Shown one piece after another: positions 9,376 to 18,879 of a stretch of 64,000 nt of DNA. The DNA comes from TMED14 sp038145075 (GTDB taxonomy: Bacteria > Bacteroidota > Bacteroidia > Flavobacteriales > Schleiferiaceae), in the NCBI GenBank assembly GCA_038145075.1, contig JAYQOY010000001.1, positions 62,001-126,000 on the forward strand, given 5' to 3'. A program made the translations under genes and the position numbers. The notes under the pieces are model-generated. The model saw nothing but the letters and a program-made list of their open reading frames with translations. It ran no database searches and was not told the origin of the DNA. How positions within the stretch are numbered: the stretch's first letter is position 1; every line of letters begins with the position of its first letter.

Positions 9376-10038
9376 ATGAAGCAGTACTCCTCCCTCTTTT
9401 TTACCCTTTTGGCTTGTTTATGGTCGTCTGTGGCTTTTGCCCAAAGTGGAGATCCGTTAACGCTATTGAAAGAGGTGCAGTCGAAGACTTTGGCCTACAA
9501 AGACCAGAACATTCAGTTTGCCATGGTCATTGAGGCGCCCGGCCGCGATGGCAAGAAGGTGCAACGCAAGACTTCGGGCCAAGTGCAGGTGGTGGGCGAA
9601 AAAGCCCTATTGGTCCTCAATGGTCAGAAAATCTACTTAGACGGCAGCCGTTTGACAACCGTGAGCGAAGAGGATGAAGAAATCGTCGTCCGAAAACTGG
9701 ACGGAGACGAAACCCAGTACACCCCCGCCTCCATTTTAAAGAAGTACGAATCCGGCTCCAACTTCCAATGGGCCGGCGAGGAAACCCTATCCGGTGGCAC
9801 TAAAGTGGTGTACATCCGCATGAAGCCTAAAAACAATGTAGACGTGCGGGACGTGGTCCTAGGCATCAACATGCGGACCAAGCGCATCCACTCCTACCAG
9901 GAATTTGGAACGAATGACGTGACCACCACATTACGCATTGTACAATACGATGTGAATCAGGGCGTTAACGTTTCAAAAGTCACGTTTAACAAAGCCAACT
10001 ACCCCGGGTACGATTACATTGCTCCCAAGGGGATGTAA
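9376..10038 (+). CDS. lolA: Outer-membrane lipoprotein carrier LolA-like protein
   Basis: This periplasmic chaperone-like protein of 220 residues has a signal peptide (about 1-22, ending VAFAQ) and a single LolA half-barrel. In Bacteroidota, LolA-like proteins beside ftsK are thought to carry lipoproteins from the inner to the outer membrane; that function is inferred from the family and not visible in individual residues. The gene starts four bases after ftsK and is followed nine bases later by the lptF/G permease, so an envelope-biogenesis operon is likely. Sequence similarity to proteobacterial LolA is low, as usual for this phylum. Confidence 0.85.
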   Translation: MKQYSSLFFTLLACLWSSVAFAQSGDPLTLLKEVQSKTLAYKDQNIQFAMVIEAPGRDGKKVQRKTSGQVQVVGEKALLVLNGQKIYLDGSRLTTVSEEDEEIVVRKLDGDETQYTPASILKKYESGSNFQWAGEETLSGGTKVVYIRMKPKNNVDVRDVVLGINMRTKRIHSYQEFGTNDVTTTLRIVQYDVNQGVNVSKVTFNKANYPGYDYIAPKGM

Positions 10039-10047
10039 ACCCTCCGC

Positions 10048-11490
10048 ATGCAACGCATCGATTGGTATGTACTCCGGTCCTTTGCCGGCATCTTCCTGAA
10101 GACGATTGGAATTTCCGTCTTCTTTCTGCTCATGCAGATGGTTTGGAAGTATGTGGACGATCTAGCCGGGCGTGGCGTCGATTGGTGGGTCATTCTAGAA
10201 TTGCTCTTTTACTGGTCTGCCTCTGTTTTGCCCATGGCGGCACCAGTGGCGGTCCTCTTTGCGGGCATCATGGTCTACGGGGACTTGGCCGAATCGCGGG
10301 AGCTCGCCGCCGCCAAATCCTCCGGGGCTTCGTTCTACCGCTTGATTCGACCCCTCCTGCTGGGACTGGGCCTCATTGCGGTGGGCATGTTCTTCGTGGC
10401 GAACAACCTCATCCCCGTCGCCAACTTCAAAGGGGAAAACCTGCTGATCAACATTGCGAAGCAACGCCCCACGTTTAATCTTCAACCCGGCATTTTTTAC
10501 GGGGGCATCGACGGCTACAGCATTAAAGTTGGCGCCAAGTCGGACAATGAGGTTAAGGACATTCTCATTTACGACCACCGTGAGCGCGGCCAAGGCAATC
10601 ACACGGTCATCATGGCGCCCCGAGCGGTTCTCCACTACAGCGAAGGCAGCCGGTGGATGGAAATGGAGCTGTTTAATGGAACGAGCTACCAGGAGTACAA
10701 GGCGGAGAAGCGCGAGGAGCGCGAGCGAAAGCCCTTCCTAGAGTGCTCCTTTGAGCGTATGCTCATTCGGGTCAATATGGGATCATTCCAAATGGGCGAC
10801 TTGTACTCCGTCAACCGAAGCGACGAATACAACATGCTGAGCGTGACACAATTGGACCATGCCATTTCGGAACTCTACAGCCAATACAGCCAGCGACAGT
10901 CGGAAGTGGGCCAAATCATGCGCAACAAATACTACGGTTGGGCAACGGCGGACAGCGCTGCATTTCAGCCCATGACGGAAGAGGGTTTGGCACAGCCAGA
11001 TTCTGCTCAAGCGTTCTACATGAAGGAGCGCTTAAAGGGGCATTACCTCTTCCGGGCGGTCAACAATGCCATCCATTCGGCGCAAGCCAACCGAGACTAC
11101 ATGGAGCAAATTCAATCCGAATATGTCTGGCGAAATCAGATCATTGCCCGCCACTACTTGGAATTTCACAAGAAGTTCAGTGTGGCCATCGCCTGCATCC
11201 TGCTCTTCTTCATTGGGGCCCCGTTGGGCGCCATCATTCAAAAAGGGGGATTTGGTCTGCCCTTCGTGATTTCCGTACTCCTCTTCCTCTTCCACTACGT
11301 CCTAACCATCATCTTTGAGAAAATGGGCCGAGAGTGGTTGATTTCCCCGTTTTGGGCCATTTGGTTGCCGAACGCCATCCTCCTACCCATCGCCCTTTGG
11401 ATGACGATTTGGGCCGCTAATGATGCGACGATGAACAGTTTTGCGCGCCTTCGAAAACGCCTGTTTGGCTGGATTCCCCAACGCGCATGA
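10048..11490 (+). CDS. LptF/LptG family lipopolysaccharide-export permease (YjgP/YjgQ)
   Basis: The 480-residue inner-membrane permease has three N-terminal membrane segments (about 10-32, 48-78, 92-118), a large periplasmic beta-jellyroll region and three C-terminal segments (about 375-397, 402-424, 435-458). This is the LptF/G plan, and such permeases work with LptB2 to extract LPS. A KSSGASFYRLIRP stretch matches the family's cytoplasmic coupling loop. A charged, coiled-coil-prone insertion near residues 265-370 lengthens the protein beyond the usual size of about 360 residues, a pattern I associate with Bacteroidota members. The stop overlaps the next start by four bases. Confidence 0.9.
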   Translation: MQRIDWYVLRSFAGIFLKTIGISVFFLLMQMVWKYVDDLAGRGVDWWVILELLFYWSASVLPMAAPVAVLFAGIMVYGDLAESRELAAAKSSGASFYRLIRPLLLGLGLIAVGMFFVANNLIPVANFKGENLLINIAKQRPTFNLQPGIFYGGIDGYSIKVGAKSDNEVKDILIYDHRERGQGNHTVIMAPRAVLHYSEGSRWMEMELFNGTSYQEYKAEKREERERKPFLECSFERMLIRVNMGSFQMGDLYSVNRSDEYNMLSVTQLDHAISELYSQYSQRQSEVGQIMRNKYYGWATADSAAFQPMTEEGLAQPDSAQAFYMKERLKGHYLFRAVNNAIHSAQANRDYMEQIQSEYVWRNQIIARHYLEFHKKFSVAIACILLFFIGAPLGAIIQKGGFGLPFVISVLLFLFHYVLTIIFEKMGREWLISPFWAIWLPNAILLPIALWMTIWAANDATMNSFARLRKRLFGWIPQRA

Positions 11491-12602
11491 AGATCCTACA
11501 CCTCTGCAACAAAGTACCCTACCCGGGCCGAGACGGAAGCAGCCTGGCCATGGAGGCCTTGATACGGCTCGAAATCAAAGCAGGGCATGAAGTGCACGTC
11601 CTCGCCCTCAATACCGACAAGCACTTTGTTTCCCATCCTAAAGCGCCTGCGGGAATTCGTTTTGAAGCCCCAGCCGTGCGGGTATCGCCCAGCCTACGTG
11701 GATTGATCGGGCACCTCCTCCATCCCGCCTCCTACTTTGCAGCGCGCTTTGACCATGCCACCGTGCGTCACCGCATTTCGGTGCTGGCGGCTGAGGTTGA
11801 CCTTATCGTCGTGGATTCCTTGTTCATGGCGGTTTACCGCATGGCATTTGGCCAAACACCGTGGATCCTTCGCGCCCACAATGTGGAACATCAAATTTGG
11901 GAACGCACCTTGGAAGGCATGGCCTGGAGTCCTAAAAAAGTCTTCACCGCCTGGCAAACCCGACGCCTGAAGCGCTGGGAAAGCTTGATGCTGCAAGGCA
12001 CCGAGGTCTGGGCTATTTCAGAAGAAGATGCCGTGGCCCTTCGCCGTATGGGTGCGAAATCCGTGCGCACCCTGCCCTGTACCTATGACGTAGATGGACC
12101 CTGGACCTCCAGCGGTGCGGCGGCCAGCGGAGTCTACCACCTCGGTGCTTTGGATTGGTTGCCCAATGTGCAAGGTCTGCAATGGTATTTGGAGCAGGTT
12201 CACCCCCATGTGCAAGTTCCTGTGACCGTGATTTCGCGCCACTGGCCTGCGCAGTTGCATACACCCATCGGCCTCACCCACCTCTCTCGATTGGAAGACG
12301 GTTTTTCCTTTGACGCCCACGGGATTTTTATCGCACCCATTTTGTCGGGAAGTGGTATGCGCATCAAGCTGCTGGAAGCCATGGTACGAGGCAAGGCCAT
12401 TGTAACCACCTCAATTGGTGCTGAAGGACTGGAAAACGCCCCTGGAATAGCGGTTGCCAACGATCCTGTTGCTTTTGCAGAGGCCATTCAGCGCTTGGTA
12501 GACGACAAAGACTTCCGTTTAGCCCAAGGGGCCGCAGCGCAGGCCCATGCGCGTGCTACCTTTGCAGACGACGCTTTTGTGGCGTCTATGCATGCTTTGT
12601 GA
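11487..12602 (+). CDS. Glycosyltransferase family 4-like (GT-B) protein
   Basis: This cytoplasmic GT-B glycosyltransferase of 371 residues has an N-terminal acceptor domain starting KILHLCNKVPYPGRDGSS and containing HNVEHQIWER. Its C-terminal donor domain has an ILSGSGMRIKLLEAMVRGKAIV segment in the position of the nucleotide-sugar site and an E-x7-E-like arrangement. It probably adds a hexose to a lipid-linked or surface glycan; donor and acceptor are unknown. It is coupled to the lptF/G permease by an ATGA overlap and followed four bases later by a GT2 enzyme, which suggests the pair acts on envelope polysaccharide. Confidence 0.85.
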   Translation: MKILHLCNKVPYPGRDGSSLAMEALIRLEIKAGHEVHVLALNTDKHFVSHPKAPAGIRFEAPAVRVSPSLRGLIGHLLHPASYFAARFDHATVRHRISVLAAEVDLIVVDSLFMAVYRMAFGQTPWILRAHNVEHQIWERTLEGMAWSPKKVFTAWQTRRLKRWESLMLQGTEVWAISEEDAVALRRMGAKSVRTLPCTYDVDGPWTSSGAAASGVYHLGALDWLPNVQGLQWYLEQVHPHVQVPVTVISRHWPAQLHTPIGLTHLSRLEDGFSFDAHGIFIAPILSGSGMRIKLLEAMVRGKAIVTTSIGAEGLENAPGIAVANDPVAFAEAIQRLVDDKDFRLAQGAAAQAHARATFADDAFVASMHAL

Positions 12603-12606
12603 GCGT

Positions 12607-13857
12607 ATGGAATCCCGGATCTACTTAGACCTCTTTGTTTGTTGCTACTTGCTAGTAATGGGACTTGGCGTGGCTATTCTTGCAGGCAGTATTCCATACG
12701 CGCTTTTTCCAGGGATGGTGAGGCTTTGGCATTTTGTAAAACGGCCTAAACCCACTCCCACCGCCTATGATGTTCCCAGAGACCAGGAATGGCCCTCCGT
12801 GGATCTCGTCTTTGCCGCCTACAACGAGGAAGCCGTTCTGCGTGAAAAACTCGCCAGCCTTCAAAACCTGGACTACCCTCGAGATCGCCTAACGGTGTGG
12901 GTGGGTTCCGACTGGAGCAACGATGGGACGGAGGCCATATTGGCCGAAGTGGCCCAAGAGATGCCCCATTTGAAGTGGGAGCGCATGGTGGAGCGTTCGG
13001 GCAAATCCAAGATTATCAACTACTTGGTGCAAAAAGGCCAAGCGGACATCGTGGTGGGCACAGATGCCAATATCTTCTTCCATCCGATGGCCTTGAAGCA
13101 TTTGGTCGCACCACTCGTGCTCGATGACCAAACGGATTTAGTGGGCGGTGAACTGACCTACCGCGGTCTAGGTCAAGGTGATAGCTACAAAAGCATCGCG
13201 ACCGAAGAGCGTTCCTACATCGGATGGGAAAACCGCACCAAAGTCTGCGAAGGTGAACTCTGGGGCATGACCATGGGCGTTGAAGGCGGGTGCTATGCTA
13301 TTCGTCGACAGGCCTTTACCCCTATTCCGGCCGGAACCTTCATGGAAGATTTTTTCCTGACCATGCGGGTTTTCGCAAGCGGAAAACGCGTACAGCATGC
13401 GGCCTTGGCGACCTGCACCGAAGATGTGAGCAACGATGCACACATGGAATACCGCCGAAAAGTCCGCATCAGCCACGGCAACTGGCAGAACATCTTTAGA
13501 TACCGGATGCCTTGGACGCTTCGCTCGTTGGGCGTTACGCTGGCATTTGTGGGTCATAAACTGCTTCGGTGGGTCTTCCCGCTGATCGTCAGTGCCGCAC
13601 TTCTGTCCGAATTGGCTGCGGGCCTCTACTATCAAGAATATGTGCTGGTCGCCTGGAACCTCCTAACCTTTGGCACCGTGGCGGCGTTTCTGCTCTATCC
13701 ACGCACGCTCTTGCCAAAAGTCCTAGCCAAACGCATCAAACCCCTTTCCTATTTTACCTGGATGAACATAGCCCTAATTCACGGGTTAGTCCAATTCCTG
13801 CGCAGCCCACGGAACACGTCCGGGGTATGGCAGCCTACAAAGCGCAACAATCAATGA
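12607..13857 (+). CDS. Membrane glycosyltransferase family 2 (processive type)
   Basis: This GT-A enzyme of 416 residues has an N-terminal membrane segment (about 8-30), a catalytic domain with AAYNEEAVL, a GTDANIFF acidic metal site and an MEDFFLTMRV acceptor motif, and three C-terminal hydrophobic segments. Processive members of this class (cellulose/hyaluronan synthase-like) extend a polysaccharide while exporting it. The QxxRW motif is replaced here by a GNWQN stretch, so processivity is uncertain. I use the ATG at 12607, four bases after the previous stop; an upstream in-frame ATG at 12547 would overlap the preceding gene by 56 bases. The TGA overlaps the ribB ATG. Confidence 0.85.
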   Translation: MESRIYLDLFVCCYLLVMGLGVAILAGSIPYALFPGMVRLWHFVKRPKPTPTAYDVPRDQEWPSVDLVFAAYNEEAVLREKLASLQNLDYPRDRLTVWVGSDWSNDGTEAILAEVAQEMPHLKWERMVERSGKSKIINYLVQKGQADIVVGTDANIFFHPMALKHLVAPLVLDDQTDLVGGELTYRGLGQGDSYKSIATEERSYIGWENRTKVCEGELWGMTMGVEGGCYAIRRQAFTPIPAGTFMEDFFLTMRVFASGKRVQHAALATCTEDVSNDAHMEYRRKVRISHGNWQNIFRYRMPWTLRSLGVTLAFVGHKLLRWVFPLIVSAALLSELAAGLYYQEYVLVAWNLLTFGTVAAFLLYPRTLLPKVLAKRIKPLSYFTWMNIALIHGLVQFLRSPRNTSGVWQPTKRNNQ

Positions 13858-14972
13858 GCCCCTCCCCTTTTAGTTCGATCGAAGAAGCTTTAGCCGATTT
13901 GGCTAACGGCAAGATGGTGATTGTCGTAGACGACGAAGACCGCGAAAACGAAGGGGATCTACTGGCAGTGGCAGAAGGAATTACGGCGGAAACCATCAAC
14001 TTTATGGCCACCCACGGTCGGGGCTTGATTTGCGCCCCACTGCCCGATCACCGCTGCGATGCCTTGGGCCTTAGGCCTATGGTTCAGCACAACACGGACC
14101 CCCATGAAACGGCCTTTACGGTGTCCGTGGATTTGAAGGGAAATGGTGTAACGACCGGCATTTCAGCCCTAGACCGCGCAAAGACGGTTCAAGCCCTGGT
14201 GAACGCAGAGAGCCGCCCCGAAGATTTCCAACGTCCCGGCCATATTTTCCCGTTGCGCGCCCGTCCAGGGGGCGTTTTGCGCCGGGCGGGGCATACAGAG
14301 GCGGCGATTGATTTGGCCCGTTTGGCCGGCAAGCAACCTGCCGGTGTGATTGTCGAAATCATGAACGAAGACGGAAGCATGGCTCGCCTGCCCGAACTCA
14401 TTCAAATGAGTCATAAATGGGGACTGAAGCTCGTCACCATTGAGCAGCTCATTGCCTACCGGATTGAGCGTGAATCCCTCATCGTACTGAGAGACCAATG
14501 GACGGTTGACACGGAACAAGGACCCTTTGACCTTCACGTCTTTGAGCAGACCACGACGCATCAGGTGCATCTTGCCTTAAGCCGAGGCACTTGGACATCC
14601 GATGAAAGAATCCTGGTGCGCATGCAGTCGGGAGAACGCCGTGGCAGCATTTTGGACGATTTACAGGGCGGGAAAAGTCCCTTTGTCCATGTGCAACGTG
14701 CGCTTCAAAAAGTGGCGAAGGCAGGAAAGGGCGTAGTGGTTTGCATGAACCAGCGTCCGGGTCAGCCTAGCGTAGAAGACTTTGTGTCTCAGCTGCGAGG
14801 TAACCGCCACGAGCAACCCTCGTTTGGGAAGGATCCGTTGGATTATGGCGTGGGCGCCCAGATTTTACGCCATCTCGGTGTACAGCACATCACCTTGCTC
14901 ACCAACCATCCTATGAAGCGTGTGGGGATTGAGGGCTATGGACTGCACATTGAGGCCAATCAGACGCTCTAG
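13854..14972 (+). CDS. ribB: 3,4-dihydroxy-2-butanone-4-phosphate synthase with degenerate GTP cyclohydrolase II domain
   Basis: The N-terminal half (about residues 5-200) is a complete DHBP synthase. It contains VVDDEDRENEGDL and the RPGHIFPLRA segment that binds ribulose 5-phosphate, and it feeds riboflavin synthesis. The C-terminal half aligns by position with GTP cyclohydrolase II (RibA) but lacks the zinc-binding Cys-x2-Cys-x8-Cys type motif; no such cysteine cluster occurs there. RibA activity is therefore unlikely and another riboflavin GTP cyclohydrolase must exist elsewhere. The start at 13854 overlaps the GT2 stop (ATGA). The stop overlaps the convergent TamB gene by four bases. Confidence 0.9.
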   Translation: MSPSPFSSIEEALADLANGKMVIVVDDEDRENEGDLLAVAEGITAETINFMATHGRGLICAPLPDHRCDALGLRPMVQHNTDPHETAFTVSVDLKGNGVTTGISALDRAKTVQALVNAESRPEDFQRPGHIFPLRARPGGVLRRAGHTEAAIDLARLAGKQPAGVIVEIMNEDGSMARLPELIQMSHKWGLKLVTIEQLIAYRIERESLIVLRDQWTVDTEQGPFDLHVFEQTTTHQVHLALSRGTWTSDERILVRMQSGERRGSILDDLQGGKSPFVHVQRALQKVAKAGKGVVVCMNQRPGQPSVEDFVSQLRGNRHEQPSFGKDPLDYGVGAQILRHLGVQHITLLTNHPMKRVGIEGYGLHIEANQTL

Positions 14973-17900
14973 GGCTGACTTTTCGAACGCAATCGCTGCC
15001 AGAGCTGACTCCAGCTTGATCCACTTAGTTGCAACTGGACACCAAGGCCTTGTTTTTGAGCCACAGGTTGTCCGGTAAAGGCCATGTCGGCATTTCGGAC
15101 CGAATACGCCTGCGCTAACCAACGACCATCTTCTGACAAGCGGTAGGTCAGCGTCACATCGCCTAGCCCTAAGGACGTCTGACGAGCACCCACGGGAATA
15201 CCTAACTCGGTTTGAATTTTCAGCCGATCGTCCATAAAACTTCGACCAATACTGGCGTCCATTTGGCGTTGCAGCGTCTGCGCATCATTGGAGTAGGCCA
15301 ACTGCACGTCCCAGTTGCTGCCAAGCCCTTGCGACATGAAATTTGAGAACTGCTGGGCGAGTACTTGAGTGGTATTGGTTTCCACCGCAGAAACTCCCGT
15401 CGAAGACCAGCCTTGTTGCTGGTCCCAGAAACAATGCAACGTCAGCAAACTAAGGACTTGTGTGGTCTTTTCATCCGACGATACTAAGCGGCTTTGCAAT
15501 GCTGCCTGTGTCGCACTGCCAGCTGTCGGTAGGGCAATATCAAAACCCAAGTTGGGCTGCATGAGGTCGTCCGTCACATGCAGTTTGACATCCACGGGTA
15601 GGCGCTCCTGGCTACTCAGTCCCAGATAGGGCCCGGGATTAGTGCGGGTTTTATAAACGGCTGTAAGATCTACTTGGGCATGGTAGGGATCTCCCGACCA
15701 GGTGAGGTTGGCTCCGGGTTCTACCGAGAAGGGCTTGTTGATCAAGTTCTCCAATGTAAAGAGGTAGGTGCCTTTGTTGAGTGTCAACATCCCATTCATT
15801 TGCAAGTCGCCACTGTTGGGGTAGTCAATGCTCAGTTCGCCTTGTCCTTGACCTTCTAGTATGTCGCCGACCGTTTCGTCTAGGATGATTCGGGCTGTAA
15901 TGGCGGGCGTTACATGAACCTTAAGCCCCATGTCGAAGCGAAAATCCGACTTGACCTCCGTAGTAGCCAGGCCAAGCGCTGTGGCTTCTCGTTTTTTGAA
16001 CGACATGAAGCCTACATCGTCGAGGGTAACGGGCGCGTCCAAAGGAAGCACGAACAGGGAGGAATCCAAAGGGCTTGCCTCGAGGTCCAAGCGCAGACCC
16101 GAAAAACCTCCTGAAAGCCGCCCCTCGCCTTTTGCTCGAACATGTCCGTAGAAATTCTCTCCGCGTTCTAAATCCACCGCCAGAAAACGGCCGCTAGTGA
16201 AGAGGAAATCTACAGTTTTACCCGGGGGTGCTTTAAAGTCCACCTTGCCATTTACAGCCAAGGCCCCAATGCCTTTTTGGTCTCTTAGAGGGCCTTGCAA
16301 GGTCAAGGTCTTACCCCGGAGGCTCAAGCGTGGACTTCCTTCGTAGCGAACACCTGTAATGGGCAATGTGAACGCCGCATTTTCAAGGCGACCGCTGCCA
16401 GAGCCCACAAAATCCCCATTTATTTCGCGTAGACCTAGTTCTGCCGTGAGTTGCCCTGCCCAGTCTTCCAAACTACCTTCCGTAAAGCCGTTCAACAGGT
16501 TCAGGGGAAGTCGGTCGATGGTGAATTCCATGTCCCACGTGGGATTTCGCTCGCCTGTGGCCGTGAACCACAAAGAATCTTGACCGGGCCAACCCGCCAA
16601 GGCCTTCATGGCTACTTTCCCTGTTTCCATATCCACGTCCCATTGGGATTCCATGGTTCCCAGTGAGCGCTTATCCACCAAGAGTTCAGGTATCCAGGCA
16701 TCGGCACTTGTCTGCCACTGCCCTATGGCTCCTGCAAAGATGAACTGCCCCCAAAGCTCGCCTTCGATGGGAAGTTCGGGCAAGCCAAATGCCTGTGTCC
16801 AAACCGCCAAGGGTAAGGCCTCCCATTGCACGCGCAGCACTTCATTGGGATCAGGGCTCAATGCCCCCACCAGGCCGATGGCACCTGCTTCTCCCGACCA
16901 TACTAAGGCGTCATTAAATGCAAAGCGCTGCCGGTCCCAGTCGTAGACTAAACGCTTGCCCCCTGAAAATTCCCCCTTGCGGCCTTGAATTTTTAGGGTA
17001 CTCGGCAACAACTCCCCTTTCCATACCGTAGCTCCCCGTTCTAGGGCCAGGTTCATGTCCGAAGCAACTCCGACATCGCGGGCTTTGAAGGCTATTTGAA
17101 GCCGGTCTTTTTGGTCTTTCCTACTAAACCAATGCAGCCCTGCATCGAGTGCTTCCGTTTTTAGGCTGAGGTGCGTTTCCGTCGGTCTAAAGCCCTGAAG
17201 GGGGGACGAACTCTCAAAGGTCCAAGGCCCACCGGCCAGGTTCCCTGAAGCCTTGAGCTGCTGGTAGCCTTTTTTGCGCGCATAGTTCGCCTCAAACCCT
17301 GGTCCTGCGACGGACACCTCTTGAATTCCTTGTTGCGCCCCCCACTGAAAACGGCCTTCCAGCCACGCATTCAAGGCTCCAGGTACGTCCGAGGGAAGTT
17401 CCTCTACGTTCCAAGTCAACGGGCCTTGGCTGCTTTTCAAGCTCGCCCTGAAATCGCCTACGCGCGCTTCCAGGCTATGGTTGCCCGCTTGAGAGGCGTG
17501 CCAGTCTAGGAAGAGGGGCGAATACCCCGCATCCAGAGCATTTTCAAGGTGCGCACTTCCGCCGTTTGCCCATGAAAAATAGCCGGACACTTCGCCTTGA
17601 ACAGGCAAACCCAGGCCTTCCAGCCAGGTGGTATTTTCATTCCAGTTCCATGACAGTAAGACCTTCTCTTGTTGCAAAAGGAAATTCCCCTCCAGACGCT
17701 GAATGTGAGGCTGTTGAAGGCCTATAACCACGTTGAGTTCAGCCAAATCCCCGGTGCCCTCTAGGGACCAGCCCTCCAAGGTTTGATCGCCCCAGCGCGC
17801 AAGGTCCCCCGCCCCTTGCCATTCAGCGTGGAGCTTAGGGGCAAAGGCTATGTCGGCGCGGAGGCGTCCGTCCAGGATCAGTTCCGCAAATTGAGCATCT

Positions 17901-18850
17901 AAAACAGCGCCTTGCCAGTTATTCCAGAGGAAGTCCACCGAAGCTTTTTCAAACGTTCCCGTGCCGTTTATATGAGCCAAGCGCCGTTCCTCTTGGTATT
18001 CCTGTATATCAAGCGACCACGTCTCCCCTTCGAGCGTCCCTTCTGCGGTCCAGGTCCTGTCTCGCCAATAGGCCTGTGTGGCCAAAAGCTGCCAAGCCGC
18101 ATAGCTGGTGTCGCCTTGGATGGCTCCAGAAGCACTACCCTCCCACGTCTTCCCAGACACATCCCACTGAAGCAAAGGTCCCGTTTCCATGAGTATGAGC
18201 TGACTCTCCGCCAGCCAAGCCGCTGTTTCCGCGGTTAGGGTCCATGTTTCCGTCGCAGGCGCGTAGGCGCCATGCAAGGCCATGGCCTCCAAGCCGTCCA
18301 AAGGCAGGGAAAGCACGGCATCCAGCCCATGTGCACCCTGATTAGAAACCTGAGAAAGCGCCAGGTTGAGCGCATAGGAGGGCGCATTGATGCTGGCTTG
18401 GTAGCGAATTCGACCTTGTACGCTGTCTATGTGCCACCAAAAAGGGTCCCCTGTCGTGTCCGTTGGCAACCATGGATCCACCCAATGGGCCCAGTCCCCA
18501 GAGGGTTGGCCTGTAACCACGAGGGAGTCCCAGGTACACGAAGCCAGGTGGAGCACGCCACCCGAATAGCCCAGCCCTTTGGTTTGCAGTCCATAGAGAA
18601 CCACGGAATCGGCACCCTTCCCAAGAGCCACACGCGCTAAAGAAACTCCGGTCCAGGGCTCCCATTCAAGGCCTTCCCAGTGCAATGCTACGGATTCTTC
18701 CAAGGGGTTGGCCGCCACCCATGCACGAAGCCAACGGTCCACGGAGGTGCTGACTCGTTCTGGATGCGCCCCTAGCCATGCCACGAAGCTCGCCCCAGCG
18801 ATCAGGAGGGTTAGGAGCAAAACAAGGAGGATAGAGAGGATTCGGCGCAT
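14969..18850 (-). CDS. Translocation/assembly module TamB-like (DUF490) protein
   Basis: The 1293-residue AsmA/TamB-like protein has one N-terminal membrane anchor (about residues 3-25), a very long stretch of beta-strand repeats and a C-terminal DUF490 region rich in VDLTAVYKT-type strands. Such proteins form a hydrophobic bridge across the periplasm for lipid transport or outer-membrane protein assembly. In Bacteroidota the partner is usually encoded elsewhere, and no BamA/TamA homologue is seen here. The start is ATG 18850 (MRRILS), directly before the anchor; a -7-like box (TACCTTCG, 18863-18856) ends five bases upstream. Confidence 0.88.
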   Translation of the reverse strand: MRRILSILLVLLLTLLIAGASFVAWLGAHPERVSTSVDRWLRAWVAANPLEESVALHWEGLEWEPWTGVSLARVALGKGADSVVLYGLQTKGLGYSGGVLHLASCTWDSLVVTGQPSGDWAHWVDPWLPTDTTGDPFWWHIDSVQGRIRYQASINAPSYALNLALSQVSNQGAHGLDAVLSLPLDGLEAMALHGAYAPATETWTLTAETAAWLAESQLILMETGPLLQWDVSGKTWEGSASGAIQGDTSYAAWQLLATQAYWRDRTWTAEGTLEGETWSLDIQEYQEERRLAHINGTGTFEKASVDFLWNNWQGAVLDAQFAELILDGRLRADIAFAPKLHAEWQGAGDLARWGDQTLEGWSLEGTGDLAELNVVIGLQQPHIQRLEGNFLLQQEKVLLSWNWNENTTWLEGLGLPVQGEVSGYFSWANGGSAHLENALDAGYSPLFLDWHASQAGNHSLEARVGDFRASLKSSQGPLTWNVEELPSDVPGALNAWLEGRFQWGAQQGIQEVSVAGPGFEANYARKKGYQQLKASGNLAGGPWTFESSSPLQGFRPTETHLSLKTEALDAGLHWFSRKDQKDRLQIAFKARDVGVASDMNLALERGATVWKGELLPSTLKIQGRKGEFSGGKRLVYDWDRQRFAFNDALVWSGEAGAIGLVGALSPDPNEVLRVQWEALPLAVWTQAFGLPELPIEGELWGQFIFAGAIGQWQTSADAWIPELLVDKRSLGTMESQWDVDMETGKVAMKALAGWPGQDSLWFTATGERNPTWDMEFTIDRLPLNLLNGFTEGSLEDWAGQLTAELGLREINGDFVGSGSGRLENAAFTLPITGVRYEGSPRLSLRGKTLTLQGPLRDQKGIGALAVNGKVDFKAPPGKTVDFLFTSGRFLAVDLERGENFYGHVRAKGEGRLSGGFSGLRLDLEASPLDSSLFVLPLDAPVTLDDVGFMSFKKREATALGLATTEVKSDFRFDMGLKVHVTPAITARIILDETVGDILEGQGQGELSIDYPNSGDLQMNGMLTLNKGTYLFTLENLINKPFSVEPGANLTWSGDPYHAQVDLTAVYKTRTNPGPYLGLSSQERLPVDVKLHVTDDLMQPNLGFDIALPTAGSATQAALQSRLVSSDEKTTQVLSLLTLHCFWDQQQGWSSTGVSAVETNTTQVLAQQFSNFMSQGLGSNWDVQLAYSNDAQTLQRQMDASIGRSFMDDRLKIQTELGIPVGARQTSLGLGDVTLTYRLSEDGRWLAQAYSVRNADMAFTGQPVAQKQGLGVQLQLSGSSWSQLWQRLRSKSQP

Positions 18851-18855
18851 GTACA

Positions 18856-18863
18856 CGAAGGTA
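18856..18863 (-). promoter_or_regulatory. -7-like box TACCTTCG for the TamB-like gene
   Basis: Seven of eight positions, counting the two free ones, fit TAnnTTTG. The box ends five bases before the ATG at 18850. It lies four bases from the oppositely oriented tsaD box at 18868-18875, so both promoters share one site of about 20 bp. Confidence 0.45.
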
Positions 18864-18867
18864 GAGG

Positions 18868-18875
18868 TACCTTTG
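18868..18875 (+). promoter_or_regulatory. -7 promoter box TACCTTTG for tsaD operon
   Basis: A perfect TAnnTTTG match ends four bases before the tsaD ATG at 18880, which leaves no room for a ribosome binding site and predicts a leaderless transcript. Confidence 0.6.
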
Positions 18876-18879
18876 CAGC

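Noticed and set aside
13569..13853. N-terminal extension of the RibB frame
   Set aside because: It overlaps the GT2 C terminus; the ATGA junction at 13854 and the start of the DHBP synthase domain fit the later start.
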